64,000 bases of DNA from Pomphorhynchus laevis (Eukaryota > Acanthocephala > Palaeacanthocephala > Echinorhynchida > Pomphorhynchidae). Positions 39,951 through 50,726 of the stretch are shown here, piece by piece (the stretch's first letter is position 1; each line of letters starts with the position of its first letter). Under the pieces are notes generated by a model. The model was given only the letters and a program-made list of their open reading frames with translations. It had not been told where the DNA came from and made no database searches. A program made the translations under genes and the position numbers. The DNA lies in the NCBI GenBank assembly GCA_012934845.2, contig WNNJ02002966.1, positions 124,001 through 188,000 of the forward strand, in the 5' to 3' direction.

Positions 39951-40865
39951 GATACAGTGCCTGCGTTCTGATGACCCATTGAGTACTAACGTCGGCGCAG
40001 GATAATGTTGGTGGTTAGATCGTGAAGCAACTAGTTAGTGAAAATATTAGTACACTAGTTTGTAGACACATCTTTAGGATTTATTATTTTTATTGTGATC
40101 AATCAATATATAGTCAAATATATCATTAATTAAATTATGAAGATGTATGCAATTATTTACAACTGCGACGGTTCGTTTAGTTTCTATCTCAAATCATTGC
40201 GGCGGCTATTTAATGTTATATTCAAACTTAACCCACTTTCTTCAGCATATTGACTTTGGCATAGTTCACAACAATTTTTTAATTGAAGATATTTACATAA
40301 TTTTTCTCTTCTCTTTATTGTAATTTTTTGTCTTGTGTTCGATATTCAAGATTGATAAAGTTTAAATAAATGAAACGCTTTAAAATTCTTAGAGGTGTCG
40401 GTTGAGGCACTTTAATTGAGGACCCGACGGACATTACAAACTCATTAGCACATTTATTATATATAATGTTTATATTATACTGTATTATCTTTTTTAGTAT
40501 TATTACACTTTTTTAAATATTATTTAACAATTATTATTAAATAATTATTAAATAATAATTGCTAATCTTTATTTTATTAACTGATTTTATTATTTTTGAT
40601 TTATCTATCAATTAGCTATTTATATATCTACTAACTCTTTCTACTTTTAAATTATTTACTCGTTAGTGTGAATATTTGTGTTCTGTTAAAAATGGCCTAA
40701 AAAATTGATGCAAAATCAGTAAGTAGTATCTGCGAAATTTATTAAAAATACATTATGTGATGTATTTATATAAAAATATAAAAATACATTATTTAAGAAA
40801 GTAATTACTGATATGCTAATTGAATTGCTAATCGAAAATATTTAATTTACAACATATCTTAAGAT
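39951..40865. other. 3' flank of the peptidase gene
   Basis: AT-rich with no feature recognised. It would include the 3' untranslated region of the M13 gene, whose stop codon is at 40866-40868. Confidence 0.4.
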
Positions 40866-43088
40866 CTACCATAATTTGCATTTACGTTCGGGATTCATTT
40901 TTGAGTTTAATGGACAGTCAAATGCTTGTGCGAATTCAATACTGTTTTGTAATGTACCAAGAACTCGAAGCCTGGCGTTACTATGTACATCATTCGTTTT
41001 TGAAAAATTTTCAGCACTCTCTCTTTTCATCGTACACCAAGTCTGAGCAAACCGAATAAAAAATAGTTGATCAGCCGAAAAATTATTAGTCATTTTCAAG
41101 GCATGCTGAATGCCGATCATTTGCTGAGAATGGTGAACCCACGCAGAATAAGCTAGAGTCAATCCGCCATTATCTGCCATATTTTCAGCTAAAGTGAGCT
41201 CAGAAGAATATTTCGACAAATTATCATATTGTCGCTTTAAACAGTCGATAATACTTTGATAAATCTTTCTGTTCTTTGAATTTTGAACTAACCATATATT
41301 TTCATGATAACGACCTTTATTATCAAAGTATCTACCATGTATATCAAATGCATGGGTAAGCTCATGTCCAACAATAAATCCTAGTGATGCAAAATTCAAT
41401 GAATCGAGAACATTATCATGAAAGAAAAGTGGATATTGCACTAATCCACCAGATATCACTATTTTATTTTTTCTAGCAGAAAAATACGCATTGGCCTCGT
41501 TTGAACTAAATATCCAATAGGGTAGCCAATTCATGGACATTACAGACGATCGGATTCTTAGTATAGTTGATGCTAAATGGTTGCCTTTTAAAATGTTGTA
41601 CACATTTTTATAATTAAGAATTTCTCTTGTAGACCAATAAGGTCCAATTCGACGTTGAGGCCACCATAAATCAAGATGCATGTCATGCACTTTTTGCTCT
41701 GCTCTACTCGCATCTCTTGAATAAGCCAGCCATTTTACCCTGGGCAAAATTGTAATAATTAAAGTGTCATATATGCTTCGCACTAACTGGTAAGGTTTTA
41801 TTAGAAGGTCTTTTCTTAGCTGTTCCTTCCTAATTTGACTTGTAACCGAAGGCAACAGTTCATCGACAAGTCGAGTGCATATGATCCAAGTAGGTCGTCG
41901 AACTCTACGGCCGTATACTTGTCTTGATACTTCCTTTCGAAGTTCTGATAGCTTAGAATGTCCTAAGAATTCAGACATTTTGTCAATTACGGAAACATAT
42001 ACATAAAGAACAACTATCTCTGTACTCTGCATGGAAAGCATAGATAGAATATCTATTACACATCTATCAGCTTTGATTTTAATCTTTTTATGGTTTAGAA
42101 AAGGATAGAGCTTTCGCACAATGCGTTCAGCATCAATTATAGTGTTCAGGGTTCGTTGTTGTTCTGAATTAGCTACCCTGTCGAAAAGATTTATAATTGA
42201 CATTGTGCGTTGACGACAGCTTGAACGTCGCATTTCTGACAATACCTTCATGTCCAGGTCGATAATTCCGTATAGCAAAGAGTTAAAGTTAAGTGAGGTA
42301 TTGTTCAATTCGCAGTTAACAGTATTTAATTTTAAAAAGTAAATCATGCAGGAAAAGTAATTTTTGAAAACGGAAGGAACGTGTGAAAATGATAATTGAC
42401 CTAGTTTATTTTTGTAAAACAATTCAGGAATCAGTTGAAATTGGGATCTCTGCAATATGACTGTATTTGCATTTCGTTGAAATTTGAAAAAAATGTGCAT
42501 GCCAAGGAGATGAGCACCGGTAAAGAGACGAGAAAGATCTGGATTTGATGATACCAATCCATAATGAAAAGGTAACGGACCGAGCAAATTCTTTAATTCG
42601 TCAATAAAGCTTGCCCACTTTGCCACGCTTAAAAAATTATCCGCTTGGGTTATACATTGCTCTAGTAGGGAGACGGCAAGCAGTTGAGGCGGCGGTAATT
42701 CGGTTGCGTTTACAGTTGTAATTTTAATCAGAGCACTAAATACTTGACGAAGATTTATATGATATGCTGTTTGAAATTGGCTAATCGATGATTCGTGAGG
42801 AGGAAGGAAAGCTTTACGTATCCAATTTCCACATGAAAACTGGTAAAAATCGTCGCATGGGTGTGTTGAATAATCAATGAATTCATGCAATTCCTTGAGA
42901 ATCCGAATGCATGAAATATGTTCGCATTTATAGGGGATCAATGCGGATCTTCGACGAAACAGAAGCAGCAAGCAAAGAGAAGAGCAGAGCAGACATCCAT
43001 TGACAAGTACAAATACACGATATTTATTAAGTACTTTCTTTTTTCTGTTTGAAGATTTTGAAATACTTGCAGAAACAATGCCAACCAT
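40866..43088 (-). CDS. Neprilysin-like M13 zinc metallopeptidase, intronless
   Basis: 740 uninterrupted codons, close to the usual ~750 of the family. Residues 17-24 are basic, followed by one membrane segment (about 25-44, 'VFVLVNGCLLCSSLCLLLLF'), giving a type II membrane protein with an extracellular catalytic domain. The zinc site is present: HELTH at 575-579 and ENMAD at 635-639 (Glu ligand, Asp support), with 'DVHSNARLRVLGTLQNSIEF' holding the substrate-binding His702 and Arg708. The start of the active cleft has 'NAYFSARKNKIVISGGLVQY', and the C-terminus ends in CKLW as in neprilysin. M13 enzymes cut small bioactive peptides at the cell surface. No introns interrupt the frame, which suggests a retroposed or intron-poor member. 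Family assignment is firm; orthology is not. Confidence 0.95.
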   Translation of the reverse strand: MVGIVSASISKSSNRKKKVLNKYRVFVLVNGCLLCSSLCLLLLFRRRSALIPYKCEHISCIRILKELHEFIDYSTHPCDDFYQFSCGNWIRKAFLPPHESSISQFQTAYHINLRQVFSALIKITTVNATELPPPQLLAVSLLEQCITQADNFLSVAKWASFIDELKNLLGPLPFHYGLVSSNPDLSRLFTGAHLLGMHIFFKFQRNANTVILQRSQFQLIPELFYKNKLGQLSFSHVPSVFKNYFSCMIYFLKLNTVNCELNNTSLNFNSLLYGIIDLDMKVLSEMRRSSCRQRTMSIINLFDRVANSEQQRTLNTIIDAERIVRKLYPFLNHKKIKIKADRCVIDILSMLSMQSTEIVVLYVYVSVIDKMSEFLGHSKLSELRKEVSRQVYGRRVRRPTWIICTRLVDELLPSVTSQIRKEQLRKDLLIKPYQLVRSIYDTLIITILPRVKWLAYSRDASRAEQKVHDMHLDLWWPQRRIGPYWSTREILNYKNVYNILKGNHLASTILRIRSSVMSMNWLPYWIFSSNEANAYFSARKNKIVISGGLVQYPLFFHDNVLDSLNFASLGFIVGHELTHAFDIHGRYFDNKGRYHENIWLVQNSKNRKIYQSIIDCLKRQYDNLSKYSSELTLAENMADNGGLTLAYSAWVHHSQQMIGIQHALKMTNNFSADQLFFIRFAQTWCTMKRESAENFSKTNDVHSNARLRVLGTLQNSIEFAQAFDCPLNSKMNPERKCKLW

Positions 43089-43989
43089 CTTAGCTGAAAT
43101 TCAAAATTCAATTAACAGTCACCACCTGCATTTGGCGCCATTTTACAATCCTTATGAAGAGAATTGAACAATTTTGATTTATCAAAAACGAATCTTTCTT
43201 GAGTGATGAAGGGATTTAATTTTTTTGTGTTCATAAAGAAAGCAAAGAACACTCTGCAATTGTTCGAAATGAACACTAAAACTATGCGAATTGCCAAAAT
43301 GTCAAAAGAATGACCAAGTTATTTTTGACTGTGACATTTAATTCTATTACACGAATGTTAAATATTAATGGGATCAGACTAATGTCATCTTTTTTCGCGC
43401 TAAAATAGTGCCTTAACCCTAATGATAAAGTTAGAAGCTCGAGCATCCTCGGAAATTTTGGAGATGACTAGGGAACGTCTTCTCAGTAGTGTTCCAGACT
43501 GATTTCACTGGAAAGAAACCTCGGTATAGGTAGAGATGATAAATCTCAAAGCTTGTTGTTGAACGCATCGCAATATTTAAAAGGGAGCTTTTGTTCGACA
43601 TTAAAGATGGCGATGCCTTAAGTGAACTGATTCACCGACTGCCTTTACGACGAGTTGTTACAACTTGAAGGTGCTGACCAGGCGGAAATATTAAATGCCT
43701 ACATTTTGAAAAATGTACATTCAAGTAGCCTAAAAATTCGAAACTCGAAGATAATTCAACTATTGCAGTCAACCAAGTCATGAATGTATTAAAATAGTAC
43801 TCTGGTCACACGACAGTTTAGAAACGCAGTAGTTAGAAATTATCATCGGTCTAAAATATTTTTGACCATGCTAGTAACAAAAATATGCACGTCGGAGCAT
43901 TCAAAGGATTTCCATTGCTGCAATTCAACAGCGGATTTTTCTGGGAAGTCAACTATTTCTCAAGGCGAAGTAAGTATTCCTTCTGAAAA
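43089..43989. other. 5' flank of the peptidase gene and left edge of LINE D
   Basis: No second gene is supported. 43400-43990 is less AT-rich and may hold the decayed 5' region of LINE D, but no reading matches its ORF1. Confidence 0.35.
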
Positions 43990-44000
43990 AGATTCTGGAA

Positions 44001-45070
44001 ATGGCAAGGTTAGTGTTTTTTTGTTTGTCTAAACATAGTGTGAATGATCACCTACCTCCTGTTCCTAAACTAGCACATTTATGTGTAATAAAAGCAACAA
44101 AACCTATTCAAAAACACGCCTTATTTGGCACGTTCCTTCGAGATTTCGCCATGATTACTAGGAATAGAGTTTTATTTAACTCTGTTGAAACCCTCGAGAG
44201 TACACTCAGGGTCTCCTTTGCTAATGGTGACATACTCGAGGATTACAGAAAATTCTTTTCCAATAATCTATCTACTATTGGTACTATAACTATTCTGCCG
44301 CTAAGATGTACTTTAAAAATTTCTAATTTTCCTTCGTTTAATTCTAACGATGATATTGATCAATTAAAAAACAGTTCAAACTTTCTTCAATCAGACGGGT
44401 ACTGGGTAAAGGCGGTGACCGCTCCCAGTTGCCTTTGCTGAGACAGATCTAGACAACGGGCACATTCTTGCCGCTTCAACAGTTAATCCCTTTTTGGGAT
44501 TCAATCTGAAATTCTTGCTGATTAGTGAGGACACCCTCACCTACCCTCATTGCCAAAAATGTCACGGCTGGGGGCACTGGTCCTCCACCTGTTCTAATTC
44601 GTCTGTTTGTGGTGTTTGTGGCAAGGGTGGCTGCCCGCACCCGGCTAGCAACGACAAATACCTTGCCACACCTTATTGTGTCAACTGTGGGGGAGTGCAC
44701 CCCGCTTGGTCGAAAAAATGCACCCTGCTTAAAGCCTACAGACAGAGATTTTCTAAGCCGATTACGAAATCGTACGCTGCTGCCGCTCCAGATCGGATGT
44801 CAAATAATGACATTATACATCTTCTGACTAACCAGAAGATGATTATTAGTGAACTACAAGCTCTTTTATGCCACTCGTCTCTTCTCTCGTGGGCACGCCC
44901 ACGGTGGCACCAGTTCCAGCCGATTTGTTGCATACCCCCCGCACTAAGAAGCGTGGCGGGTCTGCTCAGTCCGTTCCTCCTCTCAAGATCGGAAAATTGT
45001 TGAAGTCTAAGGCCTCCTCGGGAAATGAAGATACTGCCTTGGGGGGGTCCGACCCTGGATGGTGCTAGTG
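44001..45070 (+). pseudogene. LINE D ORF1 with CCHC knuckles
   Basis: First part: 'PIQKHALFGTFLRDFAMITR', 'DILEDYRKFFSNNLSTIG', 'LRCTLKISNFPSFNSNDDID'. Second part (44494 on, another frame): 'YPHCQKCHGWGHWSSTCSNS', 'SVCGVCGKGGC' and 'YCVNCGGVHPAWSKKCTLLK', i.e. three Cys/His knuckles, the best preserved in the window. The ORF1 end resembles 'KKRGGSAQSVPPLKIGKLLK'. Confidence 0.8.
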
Positions 45071-45140
45071 TCAAAGGGGATAACTCTCTTGCACCTAGCT
45101 CTGTCTAGGTTGGCATCCCCCTTCCAACTAATTTAACACA

Positions 45141-45665
45141 ATGGTGAGTAAGCCTGAGCCTCTTTCACTGAATATTCTTCAGTGGAATTCGGGATGTGCT
45201 TCTGCCCTTAGATTTTTATCTGGAAGAGACGCAGATTTTATAGTCCTTCAGGAGACGCGGTCTATCCGTATCCCCCAGGACATTACTCGATTAATCCCTA
45301 AGCACATATATTCCAACTTTACTCCGTACATAACCCCGCCTCATTCCTCTTCTTCTCAAGGACTTTTGACCTTAGTTAAGTGCTCTTTAAGATTTTCCCT
45401 CTTGCTAAATTACTCTTGTCCAGCCCTGTCTTGTCTAGTAGTGTCACTCGTTAAGAACGATAAACGCATCAGTCTTGCCAACGTTTACATTCGTCCAGGG
45501 GAGATTCACAAGAACCGTGACCTTCTTGATGGGATTATTGACGGCGGATATGACATGGTACTAGGTGACTTCAACGACAGAACTGGTCGTTGGATTAATG
45601 CAGCCCTCCGCAGAGCCAGAAACGGTTATCTTATTCATAAACCACCGTCCCCAACCTTTCATTGA
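45141..45665 (+). pseudogene. LINE D ORF2, AP-endonuclease domain
   Basis: 174 codons from 'MVSKPEPLSLNILQWNSGCA' through 'DFIVLQETRSIRIPQDITRL', 'SLANVYIRPGEIHKNRDLLD', 'GYDMVLGDFNDRTGRWINAA' to 'PPSPTFH', where a stop falls in the usual HCTSTNS segment. Confidence 0.85.
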
Positions 45666-46035
45666 ACATTAACGAATTAACTCCTCGACTTACTATTGTT
45701 ACATGAGAGGTGGTTGTTTATACCCCTTTGACGGAGCAATCGCGTCAACATTTGTCCACCTCTCATGATTTAATTCGTTGGCGGATAGAGGAGGATACAC
45801 TGCTATAAAGGTCGAGTTTTCAGTTCCACTCCGACAATACTCAAGGTCCTAGCTAGACTACTTAACCTCCCTTCTCTCTCTTCTTCTGCCAAACAGACTC
45901 TCGAACGAATACTGGCGCACCAGATACTAGTTACAGCTGAGTAGGGATAGGGCGAGTATCGCTCGTCTTAACCCTTCTCAGTTTTCCTTCTGGAAGATAT
46001 TCAAGAAGAAGTTTATTTGCTGGAGGGATAGGGCT

Positions 46036-47042
46036 GTGGAGTGGATCGGTAGTATAGGCCTTGACAAAGTTTTGGAGGAGTCACTAGTCCTACATAATTA
46101 TGGAGCCACTCAATCACTGCAACCAATCCCACTCTGGGGAGACTTCAGGAGTAGAGACTTATCTGTGCTAGATATTATCAAGGCCTGGGAGCCTCTACAG
46201 GGCACCTCCAAATCCGTCGCTCCACTATCTTCTCGTGTATGTCAGCTTTTGACAGCTGATCAAAGGAGGGAGGTGGCCGTCACAATGCTATTAGCCACCC
46301 CACCCGATGTGGCCGGCATCAACATTAGCAAGAGAATTTTTATTCCAAAAAAGCATCCGGTCTCTTGTCCTACAGACCTGCGGCCCATTTAGATTTAAAA
46401 TTCCCTCGTTTCGATCTACGAAAAAGCGCTTGCGCGTAGAATCCGCGATCATCTAAGTAAGCGAAATTTAATCCCACCTGGTTTCCATGGGTTTGTCAAA
46501 AGTCGCTCGAACCATTCAGCATTAGTGACATCAGTCATTTCTTTTTAAGATTAAAATACCACTTACCCAAGTCCAATCTTATTCTAAACTCCGCTAAATC
46601 GGAGGTGGTTGTCTTTCATGGCTCCCCTGCGACGAAGCAAAAACTTAAGAGACTAGCACTCTTTGCGCTCTCTTCCATATTTACCTCTGAACCACTACCT
46701 ACCTTCACAAGTCGAGTAAAATACTTGGGATTCACCGTTTCGGTGAACTGGTTGGCGAAAGCCGACCTGGATAGACTCAAACGTATGCTGAAGAGAGCTA
46801 GTTGGGCTCTGAAACGGGCTCAGCATCTGTCATTGAAAGGGAAAATCCAAGTGCGCCTTTGGGGTACCTGGGCTATCTCGGGATTAGTCTTCTTCTCTAG
46901 AGGACGTCCCCCAGAGCAAAGACTAAGGTTTCTGAAGCTCCTTGTCTCGCGCTTACCCAGCATCGTCCGCACCGATTGGATTCTTCGGGGGGTGAAAGAC
47001 TCCGGGTGGTTCAATCGGAAAGCGGCGTGCTTGATTGGTTGA
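46036..47042 (+). pseudogene. LINE D ORF2, RT start and C-terminal region with the catalytic core deleted
   Basis: 46036-46392 gives 'SRDLSVLDIIKAWEPLQGTS', 'TADQRREVAVTMLLATPPDV' and 'VSCPTDLRPI'. After 'GFHGFVKSRSNHSA' (about 46480-46520) the sequence continues with text that in A-C lies past motif C ('HLPKSNLILNSAKSEVVVFH'). 46605-47042 then gives the intact C-terminal region 'GKIQVRLWGTWAISGLVFFS', 'RLPSIVRTDWILRGVKDS'. The removed part is about 300 bp or more by comparison with B. Confidence 0.8.
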
Positions 47043-47222
47043 GGGGGGGGCTAGATCCTCATGGATTTGAGGCCTTCATAATGAGAAGAAGTGTTAAGAA
47101 GTATAGAAGAGTATTATGTTCTCGCTTCAACTTATTTTTTGTTTAATTTTTTACTTATCCATGTATATGTATCTTGTGTTCCTTATTTTTATTAAAAAAA
47201 TATTTATTTATTTATTTATTTA

Positions 47223-47770
47223 AAATATTTTCATTTTATAAAATAAAATGTATGTTTGATAAAATGAATGTTATTAAAATATACCAATTTGTTGACTAGC
47301 CAAAATATAAATTCAACAATCAAACGGTAGTAAATTTTACGTTAGGTATTAAAAGTAACATTTAAGTTGTGAGCAGTACATCTATAGATGTTATATACGC
47401 TACAGATGTTATGTTATCTTCTGTGATATCCTGTTATCTCCCCACTCTTCGTTTATCGTTGATAACATGCTTACCGCGACGTCTGGTTACTAAGAATGTT
47501 ATTGTAAGTCCAATAATAAGAACTGTTATCAAAAGTGCGACAGAAGACATTATGATCAAAGCCAATCTAATCGTTCTACGTATAAAATATTTAATATTTA
47601 ATTAATATATTAATATTAATAATAATATTTTAATAAAAACACGTATAAGGATGTTGACTGAAGGCTTCGAAAATTGACTTCAATGACTTCTACAATTTGT
47701 TTGCAGAAATAATAAAAACGTTGAACAAGATTTTCAACAATGAATTTAATTCATTTGCATTCTTGTCGAA
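47223..47770. other. AT-rich stretch between LINE D and the repeat-bounded element
   Basis: A 78-codon plus-strand frame at 47369-47605 has no recognised domain and is not called. Confidence 0.4.
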
Positions 47771-47990
47771 TGCTTACCCATTCACCTAAAACTTTACAGC
47801 AAAACGTAATCAATCAAGCTTTAACAGAATTTCCAGCTGCCTATATTTTATTATTTTATAATAATATATCCCAACTGCTTTGAAATATAGTCTTACCGCT
47901 TAAAAGCTTAAAATAGAAGTGACCAAATGCTCATCTATTTTTATATTCGAATTACATCATTAAATAAATCATTAAAAAGTTCATTTTTAA
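47771..47990 (-). repeat. Inverted partial copy of the 1,276-bp repeat
   Basis: The reverse complement matches 48230-48433 of the left direct repeat ('aagcttttaagcggtaagac', 'atgatgtaattcgaatataa', 'ggcagctggaaatt'), with a few differences and a short length difference. It lies immediately left of the direct repeat, separated by a 'gaactattattatt'/'aataataatagttc' hairpin. Penelope elements commonly show such a partial inverted terminal copy. Confidence 0.75.
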
Positions 47991-48027
47991 AATAATAAAT
48001 TTCTATTTTGAACTATTATTATTATTC

Positions 48028-49303
48028 TAATAATAATAGTTCATTTTTGTGATCCTGATGATATCAGGATCTATTGAAATATTGTAATTTTTTTAAATAA
48101 AGGGAAATATTTCCTTATTTGTTCCAGTAAAATACTATATAATCGAAAATGGAAGGAGATTATAGGTTTAGTGTGTATTATTAAAAGTACATTTTCAAAC
48201 TAAAGTTATATAAAAAACCTTATAACGTTTTAAAAAAGAACTTTTTAATGATTTATTCAATGATGTAATTCGAATATAAAAATAGATGAGCATTTGATCA
48301 CTTCTATTTTAAGCTTTTAAGCGGTAAGACTATATTTCAAAGCAGTTGGGATATGTTATTATTATAAAATAATAAAATATAGGCAGCTGGAAATTCTCTT
48401 AAAGCTTGCTTTACTAGGTGAATGGGTAAGCATTCACCTAATAAAGATTTAAAAAATAAATTAAAATTCAATATTTATAATTTCAAATAATTATATATAT
48501 TTATATTTGATAAATATAAATCAAAATTACGCAAAATTTATTATGCAAGCCAGATAATCGGACGTTATTATCAATAAAAAATAAGTATGAGCATAAAAAC
48601 TTATAATTTAAATATCAATTTTATTTAAAGACTAAGATAGATAACAATGAGCAACGATTATTATTAAAAACTATCCATATGCACGAGCTTTATGGAATAG
48701 TACTGTAATAGTACTATTACAGTATAATAGTATTATTATAGTATGTAATATGGGATATATATTGTAAATAAAAATCTAACAATAATTTTATTTAAGAAAT
48801 ATGCTCATTCTGGCCTATTTTTATTTATTTTTATTACAAGGCCATGATGAAAATAAATTGATTTTATTATTGTATTTCGCTAATTCCTAGAATAATTCTT
48901 TAGAATATTTTCAAACAAAATTGAGAGAGTATTTTTAAAACAAAATTCTTTTCATTTTTTTTGAAAATATTCTGAAGGTGTGTTAATAGGAACTAGCGCA
49001 ATACAATAATAAAATCAATTTATTTTCCTCTATGTTAATGTGATTAAAATAAGTTAAATGATTTTACGAATCTAAAATATTAAAGTTATTATTGCTCTTG
49101 CAATATTAAATATATAAATATTTATACTTGATAAATATAAATCAAAATTACGCAAAATTTAAAATTATTACAATCTTATTATAAAAATACTCCAATATAG
49201 ATTTATTTATAACTAATTATAAACATTACTAATGAAAAATAAATATATAATTAAGCAAATTTGATTTGAATTATCAAATTTATATTGTTATATATTATAT
49301 TTA
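48028..49303 (+). repeat. Left 1,276-bp direct repeat
   Basis: Matches 52733-54008 at a constant offset of 4,705 bp; both ends and several internal spots were checked and no difference was seen. 48055-48079 reads CTGATGATATCAGGATCTA then TTGAAA, a hammerhead-like pair of words with a poor stem II, inside a GATCCTGAT/ATCAGGATC inverted repeat. The following 'ttttttaaataaagggaaat' resembles the sequence next to the Penelope motif at 18205-18235 ('atcaaataaaggat'). No ORF of note. Confidence 0.9.
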
Positions 49304-49593
49304 AATTGAAAATAAATTGATTTTATTATTGTTAAAAAAGTTTATGATAAAATAACATACATTTGAGATCTAAAGTAAATACAATTGTAATCAGGTATTA
49401 CGAAATTGTCTTCTTTGCTTTATATTCAAATTACAATAAAATAACATACAAACTCAGGACAAAGAATAAACTACAAAGAACTCAGGTTATTAACGGAAAT
49501 AACAGTACACTGTTTCCACGAAGCCGTACGCCAAGGGTACGTCCCAGGGTGCGCAGTATTAAACAGATCTACAAGGAATTTTACAGGCAGTGA

Positions 49594-50700
49594 ATGGCAC
49601 GGGGTAAACCGAGTTCTGAGCTAAAGTGTTGTACATGTAACGGTCAGGCTGCCAAATGCAAGGGTTGCAGGTGCGCAAGGGAAATGAGGCCATGTATTAA
49701 CTGTTCTGCACCTGGATGCTGCAACAAAGTTGGGAGTGATTCGCAACATATAAATAGAGTGAATAGAAACTCCATGACAATCGAGCCATCCCCCCAGCAA
49801 TCGGATATCACAATTGAAGTATCAAAAGAAACGATTATGCATGAAATTTATGTAAATGTAATACAATGGAGACCTGACGCGTTTAGTTTACCGAAATGCT
49901 CTGCGAGCAATCTTTTTATTGACATGCTGGCTGAATTTTATCACGCGGCCATTAATATCGCACTTCCTGACAAAAACGTTTTAAAAGTCGCGATAGTGTT
50001 CGTCAGATGCGTTTTACAGCAAATCCCTTCCCGGAAAATAAAAGCGATCCGTCAAACTTTAGAAAGGAGATTACAACTCTGGAAAAATGGAAGCTTCTTA
50101 GAACTTTTTCAGGAAGCAAGTATACTACAAACACGTTCAAAAATTACGAAAAACACATCAACATCCATGGATTGGAAACGAAGATATTGTCGATTGGTAT
50201 CAAGCGGAAAGATTAATGCCGCAACTTCCGTCCTCGAGGAAAGCGACTGCACGGCGACGCTTCGACCAGATCACATTATTGATGGATTAACAGTGAAGGA
50301 ACTCTTGATAAATTTACATCCTCCCGCAACACAACCACAATCACCGCTTTTACTCAATCACTTATTTCCCGGAGCGAAAAAGCATCACCCTACACTGTTT
50401 CTCGATATCGAAGCGGATGACATCATTCGCTCGTCTAAGCGTACTACAGGTGGTGCAGGCCCGTCCGGCCTTGACGCTTTGACGTGGAGGCGCATGTTGA
50501 ACTCCTTCGGCCATCATTCACGAGGGTTAGCAGATGCGCTTGCAAAATTTGCAATTCACCTTGCAACAACAAAAGTTTCTCCTGATACCCTGGAGGCATT
50601 TGTGGCATGTAGGCTAGTCGCTATCCCGAAGAAAGCCCATGGAATACGCCCCATTGGGGTAGCGATGTCAGTCGTAGAATCATATGCAAAACGATTCTAA
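49594..50700 (+). pseudogene. RT-endonuclease protein, N-terminal part with CXC-like cysteine cluster
   Basis: 368 codons. Residues 11-50 hold a dense cysteine cluster ('CCTCNGQAAKCKGCRCAREM', 'RPCINCSAPGCC'), like CXC/tesmin-type zinc-binding modules. The middle part is unassigned ('WRPDAFSLPKCSASNLFIDM'). The end enters the RT fingers: 'GGAGPSGLDALTWRRMLNSF', 'VACRLVAIPKKAHGIRPIGV'. The reading changes frame near the end, and the next part continues the RT. Confidence 0.75.
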
Positions 50701-50726
50701 ATCACATAAAATCCGATATACAAGAT

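Larger units (their letters stand above)
43990..47222 (+). mobile_element. LINE D (same family), internally deleted, with A-rich tail
   Basis: Plus strand: ORF1 N-terminal half (44001-44441), zinc knuckles (44494-44820), ORF1 end (44820-45070), endonuclease (45141-45665), linker (45760-46020), first part of the RT (46036-46392), then a jump at about 46525 straight to the post-RT region (46530-47042). Motifs A to C of the RT, including YADD, are missing. The 3' end is 'ttattaaaaaaatatttatt' near 47190-47220. It has the fewest breaks of the four copies and so looks youngest. Confidence 0.85.

Noticed and set aside
47369-47605. 78-codon plus-strand ORF
   Set aside because: No recognisable family, no splice partner, and low coding signal.
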